Shown here: piece after piece, positions 53,735 through 64,000 of the stretch
Layout: each line of letters opens with the position of its first letter
Numbering within the stretch: the stretch's first letter is position 1
Source of the DNA: Darksidea phi
Taxonomy: Eukaryota > Ascomycota > Dothideomycetes > Pleosporales > Lentitheciaceae
Assembly (NCBI GenBank): GCA_030770425.1
Contig: JASJFT010000165.1
Coordinates: 39,742-103,741, forward strand
Reading direction: 5' to 3'
Length of the DNA stretch: 64,000 bases
The notes under the pieces: model-generated
Seen by the model: only the letters and a program-made list of their open reading frames with translations
Database searches by the model: none
Told to the model about the DNA's origin: nothing
Program-made: the position numbers and the translations under genes

Positions 53735-54592
53735 AAAATCGGATGGCTAAGGAAGGAGAAGATTGGCTCAAGTTATTTGCAAGCATGGACAGAGGTATAG
53801 CGAGTCGTTCCTCAATATATCTGCTACTGCAGCAACGAACAGCGATGGTGGCTATTCTTTCCTCGTAGGCCTGAATTGTTGAGGCGGTGTTGAACATTGA
53901 GGGCATTCCTGGTGTCGTTAGCCGCAGGTCTACAGTAGAGGTGGAGGTCAAACCTGTGCGGAGACCGGCAACAGAATCCACGCTTAAATGGCTCGAAGCC
54001 TCCTGGTTGGCGAGCTACATTCTGCTGTTCCTCCGTCGGAAAATACCTCGGTATCAAATCCAAGAAGGCCTGAATGTTCCAGTAAAGTCCGCTCGACGGC
54101 GAGCTCTAAGAGCGGCGACGACTTGGTGTCAACAGGAGACAGCAGTCTTTCTAGAGATAGCGATATAGACGAACCGAAGAGCGAGACAGATCGCAAGTAT
54201 CTCCGCCGTCGCACGATTTTGGATATTTCATTCTGCACAAACCACGTTGTCAAGGCTCCGTCAATACTAGAGGCTGGGTCCTTCAGGAGAGAACTCTTGC
54301 ACCACGAGTACTGCTACGATCAAGTAGCTTGGGAATGTGCCGAGTTTGATGCTGCTGAAGTTCAGCATCAAGGAATGCCTAATTTCAACTTAATTTAGAT
54401 AGAACCGTGGAAGAAAGCCGATTTAAAGGACTCGACCCCGATGCTGACGGGAGACATACTCTCGAAATGCAATTACCAGTTCTAGAGATAAAATCATCGC
54501 CCTTTCTAGAATGCCACGGTGGTTGGCGCGAGCGATGGGAACTCCGAAAGAACCGGCACCGTATGTTGTTGGTCTATGGACTATTCACCTAG
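53735..54592 (+). pseudogene. Unrecognised coding-like fragments
   Basis: Plus-strand frames at 53735 (MAKEGEDWLKLFASMDRGIA), 53988-54398 (136 codons, with SETDRKYLRRRTILDISFCT and HHEYCYDQVAWECAEFDAAE) and 54407-54592 (RFKGLDPDADGRHTLEMQLP and CHGGWRERWELRKNRHRMLL) have protein-like composition and follow each other closely. They may be parts of one gene with introns or a decayed gene. A further protein-like stretch occurs at 54758-54979. I cannot name a family. Confidence 0.25.
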
Positions 54593-55892
54593 CTAGCCAA
54601 CGCTCTGGAAGATTGAACCCGTCTCTCTCGAGATTGACAGCGTCTTCGAACGTCGACTGAACCAGGGGCATATTGCGCGCCATCTTTTTCTTGGGCGTCC
54701 ATTAATGCTAAGAAAGGTCATAGGATCATATAGGCGGAGCTGACTGACCGTGACGAATTGATCGAGGTGGAAGAGGTATCGGTCACTCTAAAATCAGACA
54801 CGAATGTATACGGAATGGTGCCTTCAGTCTACCTCATAGCGATGATATTCTCAGGACGAAAGGGAAGATTTGGATGGAGACTGGTCGATCGCAAAGACCT
54901 TGATGCAGAGAAACAGGCCATTGTATATCTCAAGCTGCGAAGGGTGATCGCACTCCACCTGAAGAGTCAAAGTATATGACTTGTCCGATACTGCAACTGA
55001 TCAAAGGGCATGAAGACTGGGCAACGTTTAGACGTATTGGCCTCACGAAGCTGAGCCCATGGGCGGAAAGCAAGACTTTGGACCGAGAGCATGATCCTCG
55101 AAGTTTATGGCAGTGACGGACACGCCGCATCAAGGTTATGACGCTGAGACAGGGATGCACCGCATTCTGGTTGTCTGATCGAGCCAATGTAAATATCTCG
55201 ATTGTGAGAGGTGTTATTGTGCTTGGCGAACGATCGGACGAGCGATGTTGGTGTTGGTGAGGTATCCATGGCAGAGCAATCACAACCGAATACGAACCTT
55301 CACACGACAGGGCAACAGACGTGCGAAAAGTGACCAGTCGATCACGGAGTCCGCACGCCACTTCATCTATACTATTGGGGGTTCAAACGCAGGTACAACG
55401 CCACATGCGCAATTTTCAACGCCGTCCTTCGCGCAATGTGTGGCTGCTCGCCGTCTATCGCGGGGCGTATAATACGCTTGGCAAGTCCGTGTCGTATTCG
55501 GTGATTGAGCTGCGCCGTCGTCTTTCCTAGCAGCATCCCTTACTTTCAGTTTTGCGCGAATGGAGGTGCGGATGCGAAGTACGACTGCTTTTGTACGGTG
55601 CATCGCACTTTGCGTAATGTTAATTTCCGCGCTGCCGGGTTTTCCTGGCGACTTGCATTGTAGTTATTGGACGCGGAAACGCGGTGGGAAACATCACGAA
55701 GTTGGGCACGTTTTTACGGTTTCAGAGTCAGCTCTGTGGGACGTACATTCTTTGTAGTCTCCTGTATAGCGAATTACTTATACTCCGACTTAAGTGCAAC
55801 ATCAGTTTTTCTACACTAGCAAAGTCCTATCCCACCTCAGTCTTTCGTTTAGAAACTTGTACACAAACTCTGTCTTTAGTCGATCGCCCATC
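54593..55892. other. No supported gene
   Basis: About 1.3 kb. A short frame at 54758-54979 is protein-like but isolated. The right end is the promoter of the NlpC/P60 gene. Confidence 0.35.
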
Positions 55893-56935
55893 ATGAGACT
55901 ACAGCTACTAGTCCCTCTCTTTTTGAGCACTTTCTCAGCAGTAAACGCAGCCGCCGCTTTCCCGCGATCCGTCCTGAATGGGGCTTGTACAGGCAAAGAC
56001 GGTGTCATCGGCGTCTGCGTTCCCACCAAATCATGCACTCGGGACAACGGCACCTACATCGACAACGCATGCCCGAACACTGCCGAGGACATTAAATGCT
56101 GTACGAAGCCGCAATGTCAATTCGAGGCTCGCAGCGGCGATTGTCGTTGGGTGGAGAACTGTGGGGGAGGAAAAGACATCGTCCAGTACCTATGTCCCGG
56201 ACCAGACGCCTTCAGATGCTGCATTACGAGTGATGGAAACGGAGCGATCAGTGCGCTACCCAGTGTCACTGGTAATGCTACATCGCCTGCGAGTTCGAGC
56301 GCGCCAGCGCAGTCCTCAAGTGCAACACCCAGTGCGACAACGAACCCGAAACCAGAGCCTACCCAGAAACCGAAGCCGGAACTCACTCTTGGAGAGAAGA
56401 TCCTGAACAAGGCCAAGGAGGCCGAGGGTATTCCATGCAAGTCACTCTGAACCTCCGCTTTAGGGCAAGAGCGTTTTGTACTGATTAAAAATAGACCACT
56501 GGGCTGGTGGAAACTGTAAAGGAAAAACCGGCGGCGGTTTCGACTGCTCTGGCCTCGTCTCGTGGGCCGTATGCCAGGTCACAGGCCGCGACCTCTTTAG
56601 TGAGGGTCTGCGAGTTACCCGGAGCATGTACTGCGCTAGCGAGAAGAAGCTGAAATATGAGTGAGTGCCGACTCCCTTCTCGTGATCATCCGTTGTTGCG
56701 ACTGACTTTGAGTCATAGCAAAATCAAGTGGGCAGATCGCCGTGCCGGAGACGCTGTCTTTTTTGGCGGTAAATGCGATTGCGAAAACAATCCTGCTGGT
56801 ATCCATCATGTAGGTTTGATGATGGATGACGGATACACGATGTGGAACGCGTTAAAGACTGGGACAAAGATTCGCAAGGATAACTTCAAGAATTGGGATG
56901 AGAGTGCCTGTCCGTATGTTATCAGATTCAAGTGA
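55893..56935 (+). CDS. Secreted NlpC/P60-family cell-wall peptidase
   Basis: Three exons: 55893-56436, 56495-56660 and 56719-56935, giving 308 residues. The signal peptide is clear (MRLQLLVPLFLSTFSAVNAAA). Residues about 28-110 form a Cys-rich module with ten or so Cys (GACTGKDGVIGVCVPTKSC, IKCCTKPQC, FRCC). A Ser/Pro/Thr linker leads to the NlpC/P60 domain: YHWAGGNCKGKT, catalytic Cys in GGFDCSGLVSWAV, GDAVFFGG and catalytic His in AGIHHVGLMMDD. Intron 1 uses a GC donor (CCAT|GCAAGT). The family cleaves peptide bonds in bacterial peptidoglycan, so a role against bacteria outside the cell is plausible (inference). The domain is of bacterial origin by family distribution. Confidence 0.9.
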
Positions 56936-57440
56936 GGTATGAATCGTGGAGGAACTAGTTATGTAGGCTTGGCCTCCCCAAATACTTCTAATGTTGCTAT
57001 TATTTTACCGCAAGATTTCGCTTGTGGTGATGTATGGTCTTTTGGGACGCCCGTCTGTTAAGACTGAGCGGAGCTCTACATGTATATCAGCTTCGCTTCC
57101 ACTTCAACCCGCGAGCTGACCTTTACCGACGTCGGTCTCTTACCGGCTTCGAACAGCTTCAATATCTCCCCGCCTAGTTCCTTTGTGTCACCTCGGCTCT
57201 TAGCCCTCAGCGCCACTCCCCTTTCCTATGTGAGACCTCACTTTGCTCGACCGTACACCACCACATACCGCAACCTATACCCACTCCGCACACAAATCCC
57301 CACTATCAACCTCGTTCAATCCACCACCATGAACCTTCCCTCATCCTCGTCTCGGCTGTCGCCGCCGTTGTCTTCGCCAACCCCGTGGGTTAGAAGGAGT
57401 CGGCCGACCCTCGCCTTAAGTGTCAAGACCAAACCTTGGC
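56936..57440. other. Convergent 3' spacer
   Basis: Between the ends of the NlpC/P60 and dehydrogenase genes. An open frame at 57080-57484 is Ser/Pro/Thr-rich by base composition, overlaps the neighbouring gene's end and has no support. Confidence 0.4.
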
Positions 57441-58601
57441 TCATGTCTGTTGTTCCCAGTCCGCATTTTCATGGAACCATTTAACACTCCTTCTGATCCC
57501 CTCCTCAGTGTCACAGACAGGCTCCCACGCAAGCCTCCTTCTCGCTTTCTCGATCGAACACCAGCAGCCTCGAGCCATAAATTCAAAGTGGTCAAGCGTC
57601 ATCCGTGGCCTTTTCGTTCCGAGAGTAAATATCCAGTATACCCACTCGCCGATCCATGCAAGTGACATCATTACCCAGAAAGGTATCACGATGGGCTTCT
57701 GCAATTCTTTCGGTCTGCTACAGAATTTGTCGCCTGCCGCCTTTTGAACATTTCTTGTAAAATCCCAAAGCTTCATAGGCTCGGGGTCGGCAATGAAGAA
57801 GGCTTCGCCATCAACGCGCATATCGGGCTGTAGGTGCTTGCCGTCTAGTAGGGCTTTTGCGGCGTCAACGTGGGCGTTGGCTGCGCTGTCGACGTAACAC
57901 CAAGAATGAACAAGCTTGTTTGGCCCGATTTGTATCCGCGTTGCGAACGTGTCGACAAGACCCAACATCTCTTTGATTGTCGTTTTATCCCTCTCACCAT
58001 ATAGGCCAGTAACACGGAGACTTGTTGTAAGAATTTTCCCCTTCCAATCTGCATCTTGGGAGAAGTCAACCGTTGTCGCATCGGTATTAGACCCTAGCAC
58101 CAGCGTCTCTGTGCTTCCCTTAGCGCGACTATAAGCTGAAGCTTGGGACGTCCAGTCGGTTACTTTCGCTTCTGCCTCGTTGATTGGCCGATGATTCACG
58201 TTTGGGTCTAGATGTATCGACTTGACAGAGCTAGTCCAAACAAAAGCGCGCACGCTTGGATGCTGCTTCGCGAGGTCGAGGAGATGGTTTGTTCCGAGAT
58301 ATGTTACCCGGTAATGCTCCGATGCTAGGGCGAATGGGCCTGGCGATACAGTGTGGATGATGGCCTTGGGCTGTATGTCATCTAGCAGAGCTCTGACTTC
58401 ATCAGCTTTTCTGAAATCGCATGAACGGTATTCAGCCTCTGGTATGCAGAACCTGTTCGGGTTGCGCGATGCTACCACGAGGCGTGTGCAGGATGGTTCT
58501 GCGGCGAAGGCTTCGGTGATGAAGGATCCAATGAAGCCGCAGCCGCCGGTCACGAGAACAGTGCCTAGCAGCTCATGATGCTCCTCTTTTGTAGCCGCCA
58601 T
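57441..58601 (-). CDS. 3-beta-HSD/NAD-dependent epimerase-like extended SDR
   Basis: An intronless frame open from 58667. The Met at 58601 (MAATKEEHHELLGTVLVTGG) is preferred because it puts the Rossmann motif near the N-terminus, giving 386 residues. NAD-binding glycine motif GGCGFIGSF; active-site Ser in VWTSSVKSIHL; catalytic YSRAKGS (YxxxK). The C-terminal part contains a hydrophobic stretch IPFWVMMSLAWIGEWVYWIF that could anchor it to a membrane, as in Erg26/3-beta-HSD enzymes. It probably oxidises or epimerises a sterol- or terpenoid-like alcohol; the substrate cannot be told. It is divergent from the DUF4360 gene, with about 870 bp between. Confidence 0.88.
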   Translation of the reverse strand: MAATKEEHHELLGTVLVTGGCGFIGSFITEAFAAEPSCTRLVVASRNPNRFCIPEAEYRSCDFRKADEVRALLDDIQPKAIIHTVSPGPFALASEHYRVTYLGTNHLLDLAKQHPSVRAFVWTSSVKSIHLDPNVNHRPINEAEAKVTDWTSQASAYSRAKGSTETLVLGSNTDATTVDFSQDADWKGKILTTSLRVTGLYGERDKTTIKEMLGLVDTFATRIQIGPNKLVHSWCYVDSAANAHVDAAKALLDGKHLQPDMRVDGEAFFIADPEPMKLWDFTRNVQKAAGDKFCSRPKELQKPIVIPFWVMMSLAWIGEWVYWIFTLGTKRPRMTLDHFEFMARGCWCSIEKARRRLAWEPVCDTEEGIRRSVKWFHENADWEQQT

Positions 58602-59467
58602 CGTGATCAATGTTGCGCCGGTTTCACTGTGCGAAGCGGTGTGGACGGAGAGACGGCTCCGCTGCATCGCGGTTTCCGTGCTCGGAGGACGTTAGTCTGC
58701 TTCGGGCAAAGCAAATTAGCCAGATCTCCCGCTCCCTCTCCCAGCCCTACCTTCAGCCTCGACACTGTTCATTAAAAGGAACACCATTCTACATCAATGC
58801 CGATACTACCGTCTAAATGAAGAATCGGTATACTTTCTTAGGCTCCTACTTCTACTACATTTCTTCGCCACGTCGTTTCGGTTCCTGCGTGGTAATGGTA
58901 TCGTTCAGTCAAACCCAGGCACGCTCGTGTGGGTTCTAATCTCAGAGCTTTGGAGGGGCGTTCAACGCAAACACTTACCAAATGAAATATTTGCAGACCG
59001 GATTAATATCGTTCGAGCTCACGAAGATCTAGATCGTGAAGGAGGAACCCGACGTTGCGCAAGACACGAGAGATGCTTCTAAATTTACTGCGCGGTCAAT
59101 GTCCTACGCGATCATGTGGTCTCTTCAAACCGGAAACTGGGCAAAAGCTTTTGACTCTAAAGTGTTACCGTCAAAGGCCGGGCTTCGAAGTAGCCGTCCA
59201 AGAGGAGTCCGTCATTGTGGAATAGATTGAGTTCCCAATCTAACTCCATGCAAGAGGCGCGTATTTAATATTACCGTTGCATCCATTGAACTCGGTGTCA
59301 GCTTTGCTTATGCAAAGACTTGCTCTGTACCGTCCGTCATTACTCTAGTTCCACGTGATCAGTGAGTGTATAAAAAGCTCCATCTTGCGAGCCCAAAAAC
59401 GCAAAACTCTCATCGAAGCCACGGGATAATCAATCTTCTGAGAACCTTTCAAAATCAACCGACCATC
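58602..59467. promoter_or_regulatory. Divergent promoter region
   Basis: Separates the dehydrogenase from the DUF4360 gene. TATAAAAA at 59369-59376 lies 92 bp before the DUF4360 ATG. A CCACGTGATC site (E-box core CACGTG) at 59351-59360 sits just upstream of it. Confidence 0.5.
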
Positions 59468-60139
59468 ATGCGACCCATCACTCTTATTGCTTCTCTCCCA
59501 GCGCTTGTCGCAGCCCTCCCCACCACAACAAGTGGAGCTTACGAGGTCGCCAGACGCATCGTCGCTCGTGCGCCTGAAGAAGCCAAAGCTGTTCTCAAGT
59601 CTGTCACGTCCAGTGGCGCCGGTTGCGCAGCCAACTCAGCCGCCTTCGTCTTCCAGGATGATGCCACTGTAGCCTTCGACTCTATGGTACTCGCCAGCAC
59701 GGAGACCGTGCGAACCAAGAGGTGTCTGATCACGATTGACCTACAAGTGGATCCAGCATGGAAGTATACAATCAACAAGGCCACCACAGTTCGTGGTTTC
59801 GTTGAGAACGAAGGTGGTTCTTACAGGGTCGCGTATACGGCCGGTGGTAAAACCGTAAATGCACATTTTTCATATTTAACACTTTTTTTTTGATAAGTGT
59901 GCTTTTTCATACTAAGTATACTTTCGCTAACTAGAAATGTGCAGTCTGAGATCAGTGGTACGATTAAGCCGACGGCTGATGGCAACTGGGTTACTAGGTC
60001 AACTTCCAACGGAGCAACTTCTGCCTATGGTGGAGGAGTTGCAGGGATTGACGTCTCGCTGAGCTTGACCCCTGTTGCTAATAAGCCGAGTGCAATTACT
60101 CTTGATACCATCGACATCAAGTTCGACTATTCCCAGTGA
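59468..60139 (+). CDS. Secreted DUF4360-like protein
   Basis: Two exons, 59468-59854 and 59945-60139 (intron GTAAAT...CTAAC...TGCAG, AT-rich with a T9 run), giving 193 residues. The signal peptide is MRPITLIASLPALVAALPTT, followed by a pro-like Arg-rich part ending near VARAPEEAK. The core has the DUF4360 pattern: GAGCAANSAAFVFQDDATVA, FDSMVLAS, TKRCLITIDLQVDPAWKYTI and TTVRGFVENEGGSY, ending DTIDIKFDYSQ. Only two Cys remain, spaced as if paired. The family is common among secreted proteins of Pezizomycotina and has no known activity. The TATA box upstream suggests a regulated promoter. Confidence 0.85.
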
Positions 60140-60435
60140 GGCACGGTTCCACCAAGCACGAAACTAGGGTTGAGAGCGCCCACGCGTCTTCAAGATATGC
60201 TACTAAATGGAACTCATTGCTTCGTCTCTGTATGCCGTCTCATATCCTTTCTCCATCACCCTACAATTACGAGTGTCGGTTGTGATCCGTACGATGGGGT
60301 GTCTGTAGTCCTTTGATCTGATTGGACGAGAGCGGGGCTGCGGCTTGAGCTGAAATCCGGGCGCCCGCCACCTTCTCGTCGCACGTTATAGCCTGGTCAT
60401 GCCTTCATACTAGAATTCCCATTCATTCATTGCAC

Positions 60436-62037
60436 ATGGCTGAAAAGCCTAGGTTCCTGTTGCGATTCTACGAAGCGTGGGCGCACCTAGATGTAGGTGT
60501 CGCACGCGCCATCGAGTTCGTTATTAATCATCAAGTGTAGGGCGCGACACAGACACGTAATGGTGTCGTCTTTTACGATGAGTTCGACGACTGGCGCACC
60601 TTGAAGGTAGTACCTAGCAGACATCCCAATTGAGGCATTGCTAACCTCGCTATCGAAGGGAAACTTTGCAGTTAAGCGCGATGATGGAGTATTGCTGCAC
60701 CCGAAGCAGATGATCTTGCGCTTGGTGTAGATATCCTCTTCTTCCTAGCCCCGATAGCAACACTGAACATCGGCGCAGTACTTGCGAACACGCCGGTCCA
60801 CCACACACGCTCGGACTAACTCAAGCTTTCTTTGAGCGCTTGCGTGACGACTTCAATCTACACGAGACCACTGAGGAGGCTTTTGTCAATAATAACGGTG
60901 CATTCGCAAGGTATTTCTCGATGGACACTGTGTCTGCGGTAGTTGAGAGCTTATGTGAGTGAGTCTGCGGAAATTATCTCCTTAGAACTAACACAAAGTA
61001 GCTCTCGTGATTAGAATTCCATTCTGGGTAAAGGGGTGCGAGGCACTATCGCTGTCTCACGACCCCAGAACAGGGAGCACCAGAGCATTTATGCACTGGG
61101 TCGCCGACAAAGCCCATGCGGATCTGGTGGACTTTCTTCATCGCCAGGAAGTCAAGTCATCGTATAAGCATCCTCTTCTTCTTCCCTCTTGGCTACTTCG
61201 ACGCCATCGAAAAATAACAGAAGCGTATCGTGGTGAGATCGACCAATCCCTCTTGAAAATTGAGCACCATATCGGCTATGCCTTACCCGGGCGGCTATAC
61301 TACAAGCCTTCAAGGCCCCTATCCCAATCACCGGTAATCGAAGGATATAGCTTTGAAGATATCATCAGACGTCTGCATGCATCCTTGACAGAGCTGGGCG
61401 CACTTACCATGGAAGCCAACTTTGGCAAGGACATGGGCGTTTTTTTGAAGAAGACTGAGCAGAAGCTTAGAGACTCGAATGATGTCGGGTCGCAAAAGCT
61501 TCTACCAAAACAGTCGGAAAGCCTGCTTCATCAGATTAACTTCAATACCAATCTTTACTCGACCATGTCAGCGCAGATTGCTGTGCTAAAGGATCGCGTT
61601 CAGAGCCACATCAACTTGGTAGGCCAAGTATTTATCATCACTTCCAGAGCCATGCTAAGGCCATTACTAGACATTCAGTCTCATCGCACAAGAAGAAAAC
61701 AAGCTCAGCCGTGAAGTGGCTATGAACAGCAAACGAGACAGCGCTGCCATGAAGACGATCGCAGTGGTCACCATGTTCTTTCTACCACCAACATTTGTCG
61801 CCGTAAGTCGCCCCTTCAAGACGACCCCGCGTTCTACCAACAAAATCGTAGTCTTTATTTAGCATGTCAATGTTTGATTGGGGTGCCGAAGGGCCGGAGA
61901 CTGGGCCAATGTCTGCTTATTTCTGGGTATACTGGGCTGTTGCTATACCATTGACGCTGCTCGTGGTGCTCGTGTGGCAAGTTTGGTGGAAGTGGGAAGA
62001 GAGACAATACATACATAAAATTCGTAGCACGAAATAG
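60436..62037 (+). pseudogene. CorA-like membrane protein gene with damaged 5' part
   Basis: The 3' two thirds are intact: an exon with GPPHTLGLTQAFFERLRDDF and NNNGAFARYFSMDTVSAVVE up to 60954; exon 60999-61618 (RIPFWVKGCEALSLSHDPRT, LYSTMSAQIAVLKDRVQSHI); exon 61671-61802 (FSLIAQEENKLSREVAMNSK, KTIAVVTMFFLPPTFVA); and exon 61852-62037 (SLFSMSMFDW, FWVYWAVAIPLTLLVVLVWQ, ending RSTK). The AMKTIAVVTMFFLP-x-F and SMxxFDW motifs with two membrane helices are those of fungal CorA-like proteins. The 5' part from the ATG at 60436 (MAEKPRFLLRFYEAWAHLDV) has stops and frame changes (TAG at 60538-60540 and others) that I could not resolve with introns. Either a pseudogene or a misread 5' end. Confidence 0.6.
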
Positions 62038-62129
62038 GGGGAGACGTTGACAACGGTTTAAAGAGGCTAGGAAGCACCGCTGCGCATATGTTCCTACACA
62101 GCGTATTGCTAGTTCCCGTCGGTACATTT

Positions 62130-62183
62130 GCGATCTGCTTGCTCGCAGCACCACTAGCGATCTGCTTGCTCGCAGCACCACTA
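62130..62183. repeat. 27-bp perfect tandem duplication
   Basis: The unit beginning GCGATCTGCTTGCTCGCAGC and ending ACCACTA occurs twice in a row (62130-62156 and 62157-62183). Confidence 0.93.
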
Positions 62184-62648
62184 GCGACCTTCTTAAGTGG
62201 ATTTGTTATCTCAACCGTATGCAGATCAGTTTAAAAAAACCAAAACTCATGTTGTAAACACTACCATTTTATATCGAATTGTCATCGACCGCGTTGTAGG
62301 TAGACCGACTCGGGAATAAGGAGGATGAGAGGGATTTAACTGATAGAGCTCGTCAAGTCCCAATTCTCCGTTGTCATAAAGTAGTCCATGCATTCAGATG
62401 GCCGGGTCATCTTACGTATAGGGCGACTTGTGTGATTATACGCAATAAAAGAATAAGCCAGATCGAATATAGAACTACCTTCTGCCACTGCTTCCGCCGT
62501 CGGCCGGACTCGCTGCCCCGAAAGATTGCGGTGCTTGCCTTGCTCCGACCGACCCTGAGGTGGCTTGTGTGTCCGTGTCCAGCCGGTTTCTGTTCCGTCT
62601 TCTCTAAGAATGCGGTCGTCCTCCGCCTCTTCTAGGGTCTAAATGGCA
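62184..62648. other. No gene seen
   Basis: About 460 bp with no supported frame. Confidence 0.4.
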
Positions 62649-63073
62649 TCACGAGGCTCCGGAAACTGATACAGCACGTTCGCGTTGACTTCGGTAATGA
62701 TCATTGAGATACGATGGGCGTTCTGTGACGAATGGGTGGTGTAGCTGCGCACGATATGTAAGAAAGAAGCATAGTAGATGCAAGGTAGAAGTACCTTCGA
62801 CTCTGCCTCCGTGCTTGGACCGAGAATCAACACTCGCCCCACTCCCCTCCATGGCATTCCCTCTCTCACGCTCGTCTTGGCGGTTCAATCCTTGGGTCAA
62901 ATCGACGACTCTAGAACCAGGGCGATCATCTTCGTCTTGCCGCATCCCCGACGTATTCTCCGTTATAGCAGTGATCGGCCGCGTGCTTGTTACTTGCGGC
63001 AATACCTTCTGCCTCTTCTGAGGGTGCTGGAAATAACACTGTGCATCTGTTTCAGCAAGCGACGATGAAGTTG
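62649..63073 (-). CDS. Possible terminal exon of an unknown gene
   Basis: On the minus strand an acceptor with a good branch site (GCTAACTCCTTCTAG) ends at 63074 and opens a frame to 62649: SSSLAETDAQCYFQHPQKRQ, VTSTRPITAITENTSGMRQD, DRPGSRVVDLTQGLNRQDER and onward. The composition is protein-like and disordered. Upstream exons would lie about 63130-63300 but I could not close a gene model. No family recognised. Confidence 0.28.
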
Positions 63074-63925
63074 CTAGAAGGAGTTAGCAAAAGTCTAGTG
63101 CAATTCAGCGAACATAGGTCGCTTGGCTGAGACAAGTTGCATATCAGTCGTTGGCTGTAAAAGCGAAACACCACAGACTGTATCTCGTATTCCTTCGCCT
63201 CCGCAAGCGTTTCTCGGCCTAGCACATCCGATACAGGCAGCGTCTAAGACAGCATCTTGGATACGAGTTTGAGACTATAGGAAATCAGTCATCGGTGTTT
63301 AAAGTTCTGGTTACGCGCCAGCTCAGCCTGGAGTCCTTTAGCGCGTTTATGGAGATTTTCGGTCACGTCATCGAGTCGTCCACGTGCAATGAACAGGCCA
63401 GGCCAGTTACCTTGCTTGAATCACTTTGGCTGAAAGTCCGCGGAGAGCCGTCGCAGACGCCACCCCCCCTAATTCCACCAGGTGACTCCGTGACCCGCAG
63501 TGACAAGTGGATAGACCATCTTTAGTTTCTCTCCACAGCGGTACACTCTTTAGGCGCTACCATGTGCAAATGATGAGCAGTAGAGTGCCGTAGAAAGCGA
63601 GGCTAAGTTTGAAAGATGGTTAGCGTGAGGACATCGCGTCCTTAACTAATCGGATCCTTCCCCAAGGTACCGAACTGCGCCGCCCTCACACCCAACACTA
63701 TCACCAAAAAGAACCTGCATCCTGCACCAATCCCGTGATATCCCGCGTCTCGCCTTGTCCCGTTCAAGGATCATGATGGTTATCCGCCACCTGTTCTGCA
63801 TAACTCCAAGAACTTAGATATGCCCGCAAAAGCATGGTCCCAGCTTCCCAAGGTTCCCATATCTTGCGATGGGCGGTTCTCGATGATATAGTATGCACGC
63901 CCCAAAAAGGATGGGACGTCCCTCA
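63074..63925. other. No supported gene
   Basis: About 850 bp. Possible upstream exons of the preceding feature lie here but cannot be defined. Confidence 0.35.

Positions 63926-64000
<75 letters not shown>
63926..64000. repeat. Pure G run at window end
   Basis: 75 consecutive G bases to the last base of the window. A natural run of this length is improbable; it looks like a sequencing or assembly artefact at a contig end rather than a telomere, since there is no TTAGGG pattern. Confidence 0.9.

Noticed and set aside
57080..57484. 134-codon Ser/Thr/Pro-rich frame
   Set aside because: Overlaps the 3' end of the dehydrogenase on the other strand, and its composition is explained by C/T-rich 3' sequence.
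62130..62183. 27-bp duplication as a coding repeat
   Set aside because: It lies after the stop of the CorA-like gene and no open frame of note spans it in a supported gene.
63926..64000. Telomere
   Set aside because: The run is pure G without TTAGGG or any other unit.
1..64000. Secondary-metabolite (PKS/NRPS) cluster or CRISPR array
   Set aside because: No backbone enzyme is present; the SDR, acyl-CoA synthetase and patatin genes are far apart and of housekeeping type. No spaced direct repeats of CRISPR type were seen.

Overview
The window is nuclear DNA of a filamentous ascomycete (Pezizomycotina), most likely a dothideomycete. The reasons are short introns (about 45-90 nt) with CTAAC/CTGAC-type branch sites, fungal families such as DUF6594, the fungal raffinose-synthase-like Sip1 family, DUF4360 and CorA-like proteins, and gene relics full of C-to-T/G-to-A style stop codons that look like RIP. 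Gene structures were built by hand from splice consensus and reading-frame continuity. Every exon chain given with coordinates closes in frame, but none has been tested against transcripts.

Layout. 1-16 kb is accessory and decayed: a partial unknown gene, an ankyrin protein whose old C-terminal tail has been cut off by stops, a DUF6594 membrane protein, a retroelement-like relic, a kinase relic, an intact 352-aa unknown gene with a broken copy behind it, and the remains of a three-gene set (N-carbamoyl hydrolase/nitrilase, Dcg1-type hydantoin racemase, amidase). Two small multi-exon unknown genes follow. 17.5-37.5 kb is mostly conserved and intact: patatin-like lipase, Sip1, mitochondrial TyrRS, mitochondrial AspRS, a FAT1-like acyl-CoA synthetase, an AP180-type clathrin adaptor and nudC. 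38-40.5 kb holds a tRNA-Val and two more relics (kinase, beta-lactamase-like). 41-53.5 kb carries a 1,120-aa ankyrin-type protein, a Cys-rich small protein, MEMO1, a 1.2-kb mobile element with target-site duplications, an Srs2-type helicase and a NUDIX hydrolase whose frame is interrupted. 55.9-62 kb carries a secreted NlpC/P60 protein, a 3-beta-HSD-like dehydrogenase, a secreted DUF4360 protein and a CorA-like gene with a damaged 5' part. The last 75 bases are a pure G run, probably an artefact of the contig end.

The most notable points are: (1) the NUDIX gene, where two frames meet exactly at a canonical -1 slippery heptamer, G GGA AAC; (2) a dispersed A-tailed element present three times, one copy sitting inside a TyrRS intron with an 11-bp target duplication and another flanked by a 14-bp duplication; (3) the linear, co-oriented wreck of a putative hydantoin/N-carbamoyl-amide catabolic cluster; (4) RIP-like stops separating an ankyrin protein from a Pro/Gln-rich tail; (5) a secreted NlpC/P60 enzyme of bacterial type. 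I found no phage, CRISPR or polyketide-type cluster.
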